A DNA stretch of 64,000 bases, taken from contig NC_083604.1 in the NCBI RefSeq assembly GCF_029168945.1, positions 48,355,686 through 48,419,685 on the forward strand, in the 5' to 3' direction. The translations under genes and the position numbers were made by a program. The notes beneath the pieces are model-generated. The model had not been told where the DNA came from, searched no databases, and saw nothing but the letters and a program-made list of their open reading frames with translations. This stretch comes from Cannabis sativa. Taxonomy: Eukaryota > Streptophyta > Magnoliopsida > Rosales > Cannabaceae. This document shows positions 1 to 12,133 of this stretch, one piece after another; the stretch's first letter is position 1, and the number at the start of each line of letters is the position of its first letter.

Positions 1-840
1 TCATTAGTTATCCATTGTTATAATCCTAATGTGATCAATGGTCCTCTATATGAATGATCTACACTGTAAAGGGATTAAATTACCATTACACCCTACAATG
101 TATTTATTCCTTAAAACACTTGACCCCGTATAAATGATATTTCAGCTTATGTGAAATGAGTACTCCACCATTTATGTTCGTTTGGTCAAGCTCGAAGGAG
201 ATCATCCTTTGCTTACTATTCGCCAGATAGAAGCTATAGATTCCATGTTTATGATAGCGCTCCCACTCAATTGCACTACCGTGTTCCCAAAATGTACGTA
301 TCACCCTGACCTAAAAGTAGGCTTAACTAACAAATCAAAGAACACGAATAGCCTTTCAAGATTGAGCCTAATCATAACAGGATTAAGAACATTTGATCTA
401 GGATCAACTAGGCGATATTGACTTGAATAGATATTACGGTAAGTTTAATAAATCTAAGTCAAAGTTCAATATCGGTCCCTTCCGATGCATACTCCATGCA
501 TCCAACCTGAGCTTTACTTTAACCAATGCTCTGGAAAGAACATAGCACTTCTCCAAACGCAACTAAACTCTGTTGTAGATTATCATATCAGTAAAACTCT
601 ATGTCTTATAAATCTAGGAAACTTTATTCACATAGTCATGTTTACTTTCCAATGTGTTGACGACACAATAAATAGGATCAAGTATGTGAAAAGGGTTTCA
701 GATGAATTTATACATTATGTACATATAATCATGAAATAAATCATGTGATCCATGCAACATTAAATGTTATTTCTGATCTATATTAATAAGTAAATCTGAT
801 TATATTGAAATGAGTTTTATTTAGGGCATAAAACCCAGCA
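1..840 (-). repeat. Left (3') LTR of element A, partial
   Basis: Matches 8275-9114 almost base for base and ends in CA at 840, followed directly by the polypurine tract complement at 841-855. The rest of the LTR lies before the window, so the target-site duplication cannot be checked. Open frames of 79 and 84 codons here recur in every LTR copy only because the LTR is repeated. Confidence 0.9.
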
Positions 841-3800
841 AACTCCCACTTGCACTAATATAAAACAAAAAGTGCGTTTCAAATAATCTCAACACCTTGA
901 TATACAAATCAAGTGTAGTAGTAGTAAACTCCTCGTAATAGGACCTGAAAGGTTGAATTGAACACAACCTTTTCTCCACCATTACTCTTCCTTAATCACA
1001 AAATCATTGATAATGTGAAATTCCTCTCTATATGTCTACTGCCTTGGGATACTGGATTCTATACCTTTGGCAACTACTTTTGGTTAATCAAGAAATTAAC
1101 ACTAGTAGTTTAGGCAATTTGGAATGGTGCCAAAGATGTATAGAACTTTCCTTAGACTGAATAAGTACCTTTCCTGCAACTTTAACATTCAGTCCCTCTC
1201 TGGTAGACCTAGAGATTTCGGATAGGTTTTTACACTTCTCCAAAATCACTATTCCACCCCCAGAGTAACCACCATCTTATCAGAAAGATTTACTAGCACA
1301 AAGGCAAATTTCGAAATCTGATATGGTGTAGTCTAAGAGTTTTAAACACACCCTTATAGACTAACATATAGTTCCTCTTCTTAATCTTAGGATTTACTTG
1401 ATTGTCTTCCAATGTTCTTCTCCTGGATTAATCTGATACCTACTCATTACTCCCACTCAACAGCAGGTGTCTGGTCTAAGGCATACAAAAGCATATCTAA
1501 GACCCCTCACTGTTGATTTAAGAAATTCTTTCATGGCTTTATCTTTTCTGGAATAGTAGAGACTTTTCCTTAGATAAATAAAATCTATCCCTAAGAAGTT
1601 TTGAAGCTTCTATAGATTGCCATTAGAAAGAAAATGCTTCAGCATCTTACTAAAGTAAGTTGCTTGCATTAGAGTAAGTAATTACCAGGTATACCATAAG
1701 CCATAGGTTTCGATAAACTCAAACCTATAATACTAGGAACAGGAAGTTTTGTTAAGTCCATTGAATAGACTTATAAACGAAATTTCCTTTTATGTCCTTG
1801 TAATAGAAAAATTTAGGTTATTCCATGTGAATGGATTAAACCATAGTTCTATTGGCTTTTCTTCTTAGTTTCTCATCTTGACAATCCATTACTTGTTTAA
1901 ACTCACAATGGATTTTAATCATTAGTGTCTCCCAAGTCATACGAAGTGAAGTTCCTAGAAACTCTCCCACTACGACAAGGTACCGTGAATTATGTCGAAG
2001 AAAACTAAATGGTATTGATCTCTTCGGTTGTGACAAGACAATAGAGGCAGTGGGATCATCATATATCAAATAAGATGATAGAACACTTTTGGAATCAAGA
2101 ATAATATCTCCTTTATTTGCTACTTGTTTTTAGACTTAGTCATTTTCTTAGAAAAGTAGTATTTGTTTGAACAAACACTTTCTTATCTATTGACAATGGG
2201 ATGGTCCACCCCTAATCACTTAGAATAGCTAACAAACCATGGTTAATAGTTCTAGCTTTTCTTAAGATGTTTATTAGGTCATCCATGAATCTAGTAATGA
2301 TTTACATTAAGTACCCAACCATTACATCATTCTGAAATTGTATTACCATAGAAGGATTTAGGCAACGACTAGTAACTAATCATCAATATGCAACTCGAAA
2401 TTTCTGGGGAGGTAAGTTTGGATATAATTCAAAAATCAATTTAATGATCTTTGAACTGCATATCTACTAACTATTTCTCCACCCCTATCAGTTCGCAAGA
2501 TCTTTAACCATTTACCTTAATGGTTTTAACCATTGCAAGAAATTAATGAAATTTTTCAAACATTTCAAATTTCTTTGCTAAAAGGTATAATCTAGAGTTA
2601 TCGTTTTAAGAATACAACAAAAAACTCATATCCACCCCTGAATGTACATCCATCTGCGAATGAGATGAACTACTTTCAGTGGATATAGGCATATTAACTC
2701 TTTCCAGAGATTGATCTTGTCAAATCCACTATGAACAAGATACAAATGCCATAGATTAAAAAAAAATGGTAGTGTCTTTTGATGACATAGTTTAAGTTAC
2801 ATCAAAGAGTTTTTAGAATACTACAAGTGGATCCTGGTCACAGAATACCTAACTCATATTCCATACAGTTTTAATTCATTAATAGAAGATGGATATTAAA
2901 CACTTGAGAAAGTATAACTGTATTGTATTCTGGAATTAGAAATATAAGAAAATTTCTATTGGTAATCTAAAATTAAAGTCAAAGACTTAAATTTATACCA
3001 AATATAATGAGTAATTCTATCTTGGACCAGCATTAATAATACAAACTCTAAGTCAGATTTGCCCATACAAGTAGGAGATTTCTAAGATTGAGTATTTATA
3101 TCAATTGGTAATAGAATTTCGGGATTATAATCATATGCGTCATTTAATTTCTTAAGAGAAAATATAGAATGACATGAAATGATTTATAGACCATTCATCC
3201 AATGATATGTTATTGAGCTAATTCGAAATGAATAAGCTAAGAGGAATTAGGATAATTTCGTTTATAAATAAGAATCCATCGATGCTTCGATTAGCGAAAG
3301 TCAAAGTAATCTTATTTATACAATCTTCTTGTTTGATATCGTAAAAATACTAGTCTAAGGTGTCATCAATTGATGAACAGCTAGATGTCGCATATACAAT
3401 ATTTATCTTTCGAGATCTAACGCTATTATGTATGTCTAATGGTGAAAATCCACTAGGGATTTATCTCATTAGATAAACAAGCCAAGTTAGACCAACAATG
3501 AAGATTCGAAATTAAACTACAACTTAATAACAGAAATTAACATGGTTCAATATAAATTCATACACAATTCAGAAATTACAAACATATAGCAAGTAGGAAT
3601 GACAAGTGAAAATACTAAAATTTACAATCCTAAATAATTTCTAAGGTTTTTCAACAAACTGATACAGTGTCCCGTTTAGGCGAGAGTCAAAGCATCATCC
3701 ATTGAATAGAGTTGTCAGCTCATCTAAAATGATAACCATTCTAGCAACCTTTTATTCGATAAAGATTGGAATTCAGCGTTGTCCCGTTTAGGCGAGAGTC

Positions 3801-5753
3801 AAGGCAATTCTATCTTATGAGCTTCCACCATTGTTTCATAATTTGCAAGTCAACTATGGTCGCCACCATTAGGGTGATCCATACCATACAAAACACTTAC
3901 AAACTACTTATCATGCGAGGTTGAACGGTGCGAAATTGCTAATGAACGTTCCTCCATTAGGGAGGATTACTCACTAAAACAAACGCGGTGTAAAACCCAC
4001 AATGGAGATAGAATATCTTAATAATAAAGCTCATTATTTAAAAAGAGTTGTATTTTCTTTGATTCTCTTTATTTATTCTATTTATTTTAAATATATATTT
4101 ATTTCATTAAAATTTCCAATTTAGAATGAAAAATTCTAAATATAAATTTTAATTTAATATTTATAAATTTTACTTAGATGGATATGAAAATAACATGAAT
4201 TATTTGCATCTTAGTAATAATTTCCAATAAATATTTAGAAAAATATTCAATTTAAGTTGTTACAAAATTAATTAAATTAATTTACAACTCAAATTTGATT
4301 TTCTATAAATATGTATTGCATTTCGAAAAATTAAAGTATTTAAGAATACAATTTTCGAAAAAATGCATATTAAAATAAAAAATAAATCCTGGAAAAATTA
4401 TTCTAATTTAATGTTGGCCCAAAATTAATTAATAATATTAATTTACAACAAAAAATATAATTTTCCTATTTAATTAAATATATATAAGAAAATTTTCAAA
4501 TATTTAAGTATGATGATAAAAATCAACTTAAATATTAATTTTATATTTAATTAAATACACTAGAAAAATACTTCAAGCAAAAATATCACCTATCTAGATT
4601 TTCCTTTGACTAATTAATTCAATTTCTAATAATATATTTTAATTCAATTTATTTTAAATTAATCAATAAATGAAAAAATCATTGATTTAAGTTGAGCCAA
4701 GAATTAATTAAAATAAATAATTAATTTACAACTTAATCTATTTTTCAAGATAAAATTCGAAATTCTAGCATTTAAGAAATGCAATTCGAAAATTGATTAA
4801 TAAAATAAAGAAAAAATATTTTGAAAATTATTTAAATTTAGTTGAAAAAATAAATTTCAACTAAAAATAATTTTCTATTTAATTAAGTGTCATGAAAAAG
4901 AAATATTTAAGTATGATGATGAAAATCAACTTAGATATTTAATTTTCAAATTAATTAAATGTATTAAATTCAAGAAATAAATAATTAAGTGTAGAGGGCT
5001 TAATTATTAGTCTTTAGTTTAATACTAGGAAAAATATACTTAAAATAAATTGTACCAAAATTAATTATATAAATAATTAATTTCACAATGTATAATATTT
5101 TCCTATTTAATATTAGAAATAATAAGTAGTCTAGAAATAACTATCTAGAAAATATCTTATTTGACTAAGTATCTTTTCCACAAAATTTGAAAAAATATCT
5201 AATTTAAGTTGTATTAGAAAAAAATCTAGAACTTAAATATTTTTCAAATTTAAATTTAATTAAATATCAAAAATTAAGTTGTAACCACTTAATTTGAAAA
5301 TATTCCATTTTAAGTTAATATTCGAAAAGATATCAACTTAAAAAATATCTAAAATATTCCATTTTAAGTTAATATTCGAAAAGATATTAACTTAAAAAAT
5401 ATCTAAAGAATCTTAATAATTAATGCCTAAAATTCCTCAACTTAATTTTGAAATTTGAAATTCAAAAGATATTCAGATTTAAGTTGGTTAGTTGTAGATA
5501 ACTAAATATCAACTTAAATAAGAATATTTAATGAAAAATTTAAATTAAGTTACAGAAAGAATCTAGATGGTTATAATTCTATATTTAATTAAATACAAGA
5601 AAATACATATAGTTTAGCTTAGAATAAAGAATTCTTTAAACTATAATTTTCTTAAATTAATTTCAAAATAAATGAAATTAATTATGTTGCTAATCAATTT
5701 CATTAGGTTAAATTAGTGTAATTAACCTAGTACAGTTGTTCAAATCAGGCAAA

Positions 5754-5847
5754 TGGGCCTTCACAATTGGGGTGGTTCATGTGAGGGGGTGCTGGGTTCA
5801 GTATGTCGTACCCACTTCTATGGCTCCCAACTCTCACACAAGGCCCA
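5754..5847 (-). other. Nested stem-forming block in element A interior
   Basis: Three nested complementary pairs are visible: TGGGCCTT (5754-5761) with AAGGCCCA (5840-5847), TGTGAG (5780-5785) with CTCACA (5833-5838), and TGGGT (5793-5797) with ACCCA (5810-5814). All six arms are kept in element B at 24853-24946. The block is much richer in G and C than its surroundings. A structured RNA role such as packaging or dimerisation is inference only. Confidence 0.5.
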
Positions 5848-7207
5848 AAAGAGAGGAATTTAACCTTATAATGAACAACTGTTATTAATTGAATAGGCCC
5901 AAAAACTAAATGGGCCTAAATAAATTCTATCAATAACTATGATAATTTATTTAGCAACAACAACCTATATGCATCTATAATGAAATTAAACACATAGGCT
6001 CACACAGGCACACTTTGGATGGGTCCTATCATCTTGCTAGGTCATACACAGATGAAAGAAGATTGTAAATATACCTGTTACAAATTATTAACTTGACCAA
6101 GGGAGCCATCAGATCATTAGATCTGGCAAAAAGTAACCATGGCTATTTGCAATCAAGTAATAATAGGTTTTAAAAACTTACAAACAAGCTAAAACACATA
6201 CTCCTGCAACAAGGTTAGCTGGATAGTTGGATGTAGGATTTATTTAATTTTAAATTAAATAATTAATTTCGAAATAATTAATTAATTAAAAAAAAATTTC
6301 GAAAATTTTAAAAAAATTTGAATCATTCGAAATTTTAATTTAAAATTAAACCTACAATTTTGAAAAATTAGGTTTCAACCAACCTAAATATCATTTCAAA
6401 ATTTGCTAACTACTTTTAAAATTTAAATGTTATTTTATAAATAAAAATTAGAAAAGATAAGTTAAATATCCTTTTCAGATTTTAAATTTAATTTAAATAA
6501 ATAAAATAACAAAATTTAAAAGTTAGCAAAATATCTTACATCTATTTAAAATTACATGATTATAATTATCTTATTTTAAATTTAAATAAGGTCAAAATAT
6601 CTAAAAAAGATTTAATGTAAAAATATATGTATAATCTGACCTTAAATTTAAAAATAAGATAAGATATAATCAAATTTAAAAATAAGATAGATTTTTAAGC
6701 AAGAAGATAGATACTAATTCTATTCAAATTCAAATTACACTAATATCTTGAATTAAATTTAAAAAATATTAAATTAATTCAAAATGATAATTAGAATTGA
6801 ATTATGAATAGTAATAGTATATATACAAAACTATACAAAAAATCGGAAGTTAATTCCATGAAAAAGCATGAAAAATCGAAGAAAAACGAAAAAATTGTGA
6901 GCTGTACGGACAGTTTACGCGATCGCAGGAAAATTTCAGCACAGCTCCGATTTTTTTCGAATCTTCAAAAAATCATAACTAATTCAAATAAAATCGAAAT
7001 TGAGTTCTGTAAAAGGCTAACTTGCTTAATTTTTTCCATACTATCCAATAAAAATAATTCCAGAAACAGAATCGCAATTATTTTTCACGAAAATTTACAA
7101 ACATCAATCAATCATAAAATAACACTCAATACAACATGATACCATCCAAAAACAAACAAACAATTGTTTTAAAGTCCAAATTTCTGGCAAGTAAATCAAT
7201 TACCATG

Positions 7208-7219
7208 GCTCTGAGGCCA
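7208..7219 (-). other. Primer-binding site of element A (initiator-Met tRNA type, degenerate)
   Basis: On the minus strand it reads TGGCCTCAGAGC, two mismatches from the common plant site TGGTATCAGAGC that pairs with the 3' end of initiator-Met tRNA. It lies a few bases inside the right LTR, which fixes element polarity. Confidence 0.65.
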
Positions 7220-7224
7220 ATTTT

Positions 7225-9114
7225 TGGAAATTTTTTTACCAGGATCTTAGATCTACTCACAAGTATGTTTATTAACACCCTAAATATGAACTTTCTAAAA
7301 CAATGAAATAAACACATATAAAGTTTAGGAAACCTTACATTGGGTGCAGCGGAATAATGTGACTCCTTCCGTTCAGATATCTAGCCCTTGATTCCTTTCT
7401 GTAGGAGAGCATTATCAATATCTGAACCTGGATCTCTTTCTCTGAATCTTTGATGCTGAAACTCCTTCTTGCTGAAAGTCTTTCTTCACGATCTTCCTCA
7501 CTATGATTGAGGTATCACTTGCTGTGTGTGGGCACTACTCATACACTAAGGATTTCGAAATTCAAGAGGGAAGAGAAAGAAGAAGTGGCAGCTAAAGATA
7601 GGGAGAGAGAAAGGCTCAGGTTTTTCTCTGAAGGAAAAATAGAAAATTTAAGTGTAATTTTCCTGAAGCCTTCACTATCTATTTATAGCATTCCACTAGG
7701 TTAGGTTTGAATTATTTGGCATTAAAATAATGAAAATATCAGTTCAAATTGCCTACAAAAGTGGCTGGCCATGCTTAGTGGATTTGGGCCTCACTTTTTA
7801 CAATTTTGCAGTTTTACCTTTTCTGCATCTGATTTTCTCAAAAACGCCAATTTTCTAATTCAACCATTTAAATGCCAATTCTAACTATTCAATAACTATA
7901 AATAATTATTAAATAATATTGTCATTTATCATATTTATTAATTGAACCATACAAAGTATCATAATTAACAAATATGCCCCTAAAACTCTTTCTTTACAAT
8001 TTCGCCCTTACTTAGTGAAAAATTCACAAATAGACATAGTCTAATTTGAGAATTATAATTGATTAATCAAAACCAATTACATGAGTCTTACAAGCAATAT
8101 TATCTCAGCTAGTGGGGGGACCATGGGTCTATATAACCGAGCTTCCAATAAGTAGATCAAGAATTTAGCACTAAAATTCACTAACTTATTAATTCTTCGT
8201 TGAATCCACGCATAGAACTTAGAATTGCACTCTCAGTATATAGAATGCTCTATATGTTCCACCATATAGACACATCATAAGTTATCCATTGTTATAATCC
8301 TAATGTGATCAATGATCCTCTATATGAATGATCTACACTGTAAAGGGATTAAATTACCGTTACACCCTACAATGTATTTATTCCTTAAAACACTTGACCC
8401 CGTATAAATGATATTTCAGCTTATGTGAAATGAGTACTCCACCATTTATGTTCGTTTGGTCAAGCTCGAAGGAGATCATCCTTTGCTTACTATTCGTCAG
8501 ATAGAAGCTATAGATTCCATGTTTATGATAGCGCTCCCACTAAATTGCACTACCGTGTTCCCAAAATGTACGTATCACCCTGACCTAAAAGTAGGCTTAA
8601 CTAACAAATCAAAGAACACGAATAGCCTATCAAGATTGAGCCTAATCATAACAGGATTAAGAACATTTGATCTAGGATCAACTAGGCGATATTGACTTGA
8701 ATAGATATTACGGTAAGTTTAATAAATCTAAGTCAAAGTTCAATATCGTTCCCTTCCGATGCATACTCCATGCATCCAACCTGAGCTTTACTTTAACCAA
8801 TGCTCTGGAAAGAACATAGCACTTCTCCAAACGCAAGTAAACTTTGTTGTAGATTATCATATCAGTAAAACTCTATGCCTGATAAATCTAGGAAACTTTA
8901 TTCACATAGTCATGTTTACTTTCCAATGTGTTGACGGCACAATAAATAGGATCAAGTATGTGAAAAGGGTTTCAGATGAATTTATACATTATGTACATAT
9001 AATCATGAAATAAATCATGTGATCCATGCAACATTAAATGTTATTTCTGATCTATATTAATAAGTAAATCTGATTATATTGAAATGAGTTTTATTTAGGG
9101 CATAAAACCCAACA
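7225..9114 (-). repeat. Right (5') LTR of element A
   Basis: 1890 bp bounded by TG (7225) and CA (9114). A TATA box (TATAAATA on the minus strand) lies at 7680-7687, so U3 is on the right and the transcribed part runs left toward the primer site. A short GAGAGAG run near 7600 is where the related solo LTR at 59730-61783 carries a long TC microsatellite. Immediately after 9114 the sequence changes to Ty3-gypsy-like DNA, so element A probably landed in an older gypsy LTR. Confidence 0.85.
7680..7687 (-). promoter_or_regulatory. TATA box of element A 5' LTR
   Basis: TATAAATA on the minus strand, also present in the right LTR of element B (26763-26770) and the solo LTR (61173-61180). Preservation across three LTR copies supports a promoter role. 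Confidence 0.6.
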
Positions 9115-10739
9115 AATTCAACTATGTTCTGATTAGATTTTGGAAAAAGTCAAAACATAAAAGTTCTATATCTCTCTTTCTTTTCGGAACATCTTGAATC
9201 GCCCAATTCTAAGCAATATCGAGAGAGTTATGGCCAAAATACTATCAGTCAACGCACCAGAAAACTCACATCCTCTACTAATCCTAAGCAGAATAGGTTT
9301 TCTAATCCTAAGCAGAATAAGTTTTTTTCTTTAGCGTGTTTTTATTTTTTTATATCATTTTTTGGCTATAAAAGAAGTGGACTTCAATAGTTTTGGTCAA
9401 GCAATTTAGAGGGAAAAAGGAGTACGAATTTCAGAGACAGAAGTCAATACTGGAGGCATTCTGCAGAGGGGTTTTGACATTATTTTATTCTCTATCTTTT
9501 TCTCTTTCTTAAAGTTAATATGGGTGATTTTTCTTCCATGAACATGTGTAGCTAAACACTTGATTAGGGTTGAGATTGATGTTGTTTAACATTGTTTTAT
9601 TATTTTAATATGATTTATTTCCCCCTAATATTTATGTATTCTATTTAATTCGTGCTTAATTATTTTTAATTGTGTGGCCATCAATTAACTGTTTATGATT
9701 TCGATGCGAGATTTGAGAAGTGAGTGTCGATTATGCTATAGTGAAATAGAACTGAATTTTGATATAGGACGAGATTACCTGTATGGTTTAGATAGCTTAA
9801 GGATTTCTGTGTTTAATGCCTGTTGCATGTTAAATTTATCACTAGAGTAGAAAGTTTACATGTGATTGAGATTTATATATTTGAGAAGACTATAAATTAC
9901 TTTAGTAAACCTACTATTGCATAGAAATTGATAATCGGAAGATAATCATATTAAGACATATTCAATAGATATAATTAAAATCGAAGCCTTAATTTTTAAT
10001 AACTATTAATTTCCTTAAATTGTTTCTCCTTTCACTGTTTTTATTATTTTCTAGTTTTAACAGATTCTTAATTTTTATTTAACCAAATAGAAGTAAAAGT
10101 TTAATTTTAACGTACTTAACTACAATCCTCGTGGGATCGACCTCACTCCTGGTGAGATTACTACTTGTCACGATACGTGCACTTGCGTGTGCAAAAATAC
10201 TACAACAAGTTTTTGGCGCTGTTACCGGGGATTGTTAGTTAATATTATTAAAAATTAAATTTTTTTCTAATTTGGTTTTTCTTCTTAGTTTTAGTATTAA
10301 TTTTGTTGTTTCAAATTTTTATTTTTTTTAATACTAATTTAGTTTTTTTTTTCACTAATGAGTTTGACCTGCAAGATAAATCCAGATGCTATACCTTGAG
10401 GATTTTGTCCAACACAATGAGCCATTCTAAATTGCTTGGAGGAGATTTAAAAAGCTTGGAGATGGATGTTATCCCACCTTTTGAAGTGGGTGTTTTACTT
10501 GGCTCTTCTATAACAGACTTAATGATGAAACTAGGAGCTGGGTCGATTATGGAGTAGAGGTCACTGGAGCGCCTCTATTAATGAGAGGCTATGATATAAT
10601 AAATCTGTTGAATAATATGGCAGATTTTGATTACAATTGGCATTGGGATCCATCACTTCAGGATTGGAGTCACCAAAATACCCACCTTATTGTCCAAACT
10701 CACCCCAACCAACTGAAAAAATATAATTGTCATTATTAT
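9115..10739 (+). mobile_element. Truncated Ty3-gypsy element (Athila/Tat type): LTR part plus leader
   Basis: Plus orientation. 9115-10207 reads as the 3' part of an LTR: a TATA box (TATAAAAG) at 9367-9374, a 22-bp motif repeated twice near 9280-9320, and an end ...CTACAACA. A primer-binding site follows at 10214-10231. Downstream DNA to about 10739 resembles the start of a gypsy leader or gag region but keeps only short frames, for example 84 codons at 10303-10557, which I do not call a gene. No RT or integrase follows, so this is a remnant. Its left edge is the end of element A, so U3 is incomplete here. Confidence 0.65.
10214..10231 (+). other. Primer-binding site of the truncated Ty3-gypsy element
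   Basis: Eighteen bases of the TGGCGCCGTTGCCGGGGA type known from Athila and related Ty3-gypsy elements, with two differences (T and A at positions 7 and 11). It lies seven bases after the LTR-terminal CA. Confidence 0.7.
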
Positions 10740-11305
10740 TAATAATAATTGTGCACTGTATTTAATTTATAAATTATGGTGTCTTTTTCTCCTCGTATTT
10801 ATTTCCTTCGTGATTATCTATCTTGTCGGTTGAATTTTATATATCTCTTTTTCTATTATGTTATATTGCATTTCATTTCTTTTTTAATCTTTAACACAAA
10901 TACATATATATACTATCACCTCCTCATCATGATTCTTTTATATAAATTTACTATAAATACTATAGTTGTAGTCTCTTAGTTCACTTTTTTATTTTTTATT
11001 TTTTATTTTAAAAAAGAAACTCCCAACACAACTAATAATTAATTGAAACACAAGTGAGACAATAAATGAATTATTAATTTGACAAATAATATGATAAATT
11101 ATTTAATAATAATATTAAGAATTGCAGTCAGTATTATATAATATTATTTAGGTTAAATCAAATAATAAAAATAAATTATTGTGAAAGGAAAATTACCAAT
11201 CTTAAGATTTACATCTTTCCATTTTCAAAAAAAGAAAGAAAAAAACCAATAGAGTTATAATTTTCTAATTTATTTATTGGTTTATGTAAATAACTCATAG
11301 AAAAA

Positions 11306-11323
11306 GTGTTACCAAACGCACCC
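11306..11323 (-). repeat. Terminal inverted repeat of a MITE remnant
   Basis: The reverse complement reads GGGTGCGTTTGGTAACAC, the form of terminal repeat seen in the MITE at 44043-44535 and in Tourist/Harbinger-like MITEs. No partner end is seen within about 1 kb upstream, so only one end may survive. Confidence 0.4.
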
Positions 11324-12046
11324 ATAACTTATTAGGTAAGACATTAATCAATAACTCATAAAAAAATTAATATATCTTAGACAAAATAAAGTAAAAAAGT
11401 AAAATTACTATTTATAACCTACATGGATAACACCTAAAAGGTCTCTAAATAATGTGAGATTTTTAGTTTGTATGTGTAATTTATTTTTCGAATAAAATAA
11501 GAGAATTTGTTACAAAATAGGAAAAATAGGAAGAAAAAAAAGTAGAATGGCACCTAAACTCTTCTTGTGCATTCGAACGAAACTGCGCTTTTAAAAACTT
11601 ATATATATATATATGATGATTCATATGATTATAGAAACTACTAATTGAAATGATATTTATATTTATCCAATAAATATTTATTATAAATTGATAAATATGT
11701 AGCGGTGTATAAAACCATCAATAAATTATTAATCAAATTTATGATTAATTATGTAGTGCAATATAATTTGTTAAAAAAAGTGTAATTCAATATTCCTAAT
11801 ATAAATTTATTTTTTATTTTCATGATAATATATGTATCAATTTCACATTTTATATTTTATTATATTAGTGATTATTAATAATTAGAAAATACATACTTAA
11901 CTAATAATTAATTTTATTTTTAAATTTATATAATCAATAATTATTTTCTATAGTTACTTTTTATAATATATATAGTAAAAAATTAGGGACTTTTTCATTT
12001 TTACACCTCAAAAACAATTTTTTCTTGTATTTTTATGGAATTCTAC

Positions 12047-12133
12047 ATAGAAATCCTTATTGCAACTAGCGCTGCAACCTAAATTGCAACAAAAAATCGT
12101 ATAGAAACCCCTATTGCAACTAGCGCTGCAACC
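12047..12133 (+). repeat. 33-bp direct repeat, two copies
   Basis: Copies at 12047-12079 and 12101-12133 share ATTGCAACTAGCGCTGCAAC with two or three differences upstream of that core. They are 54 bp apart and GC-richer than their flanks. Confidence 0.6.

Larger units (their letters stand above)
841..7224 (-). repeat. Interior of element A: 6.4 kb, AT-rich, no coding capacity
   Basis: Colinear and highly similar to 19919-26338 for nearly its whole length, yet stops are dense in all frames and no retrotransposon protein motif is visible. Readable landmarks are the polypurine tract next to 841, a repeated motif GGCGAGAGTCAA near 3675 and 3790, very AT-rich DNA from 4020 to 5700, a GC-richer block with nested complementary segments at 5754-5847, and the primer-binding site at 7208. 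The block 3840-4005 does not align with the matching block of element B although both sides do. Confidence 0.8.
1..9114 (-). mobile_element. Element A: large non-autonomous copia-type LTR retrotransposon (LARD-like), left end outside window
   Basis: Two direct copies of one LTR (1-840 partial and 7225-9114) flank a 6.4-kb interior. Element sense is the minus strand. There the LTR begins TGTTGGGTTTTATG and is preceded by a purine-rich tract (AAGTGGGAG), and the other LTR is followed by a primer-binding site resembling the initiator-Met type. LTR start, polypurine tract and primer site are those of plant Ty1/copia elements. The interior has no gag, protease, integrase, RT or RNase H frame, so the element must have been mobilised in trans. 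I counted about 13 differences between the 840 bp of left LTR and its partner, roughly 1.6%. Element B (18674-28017) is a close relative in the same orientation. Confidence 0.85.

Noticed and set aside
182..739. Recurring 79- and 84-codon plus-strand frames in four places (182, 8456, 19260, 27359 and partners)
   Set aside because: They lie inside LTRs on the strand opposite to the element's sense, and recur only because the LTR recurs. No family motif.
1836..2069. 77-codon minus-strand frame in element A interior, with a longer relative at 20869-21147
   Set aside because: Tempting as a pol remnant because it is in element sense, but I could not match it to any RT, integrase or RNase H motif.
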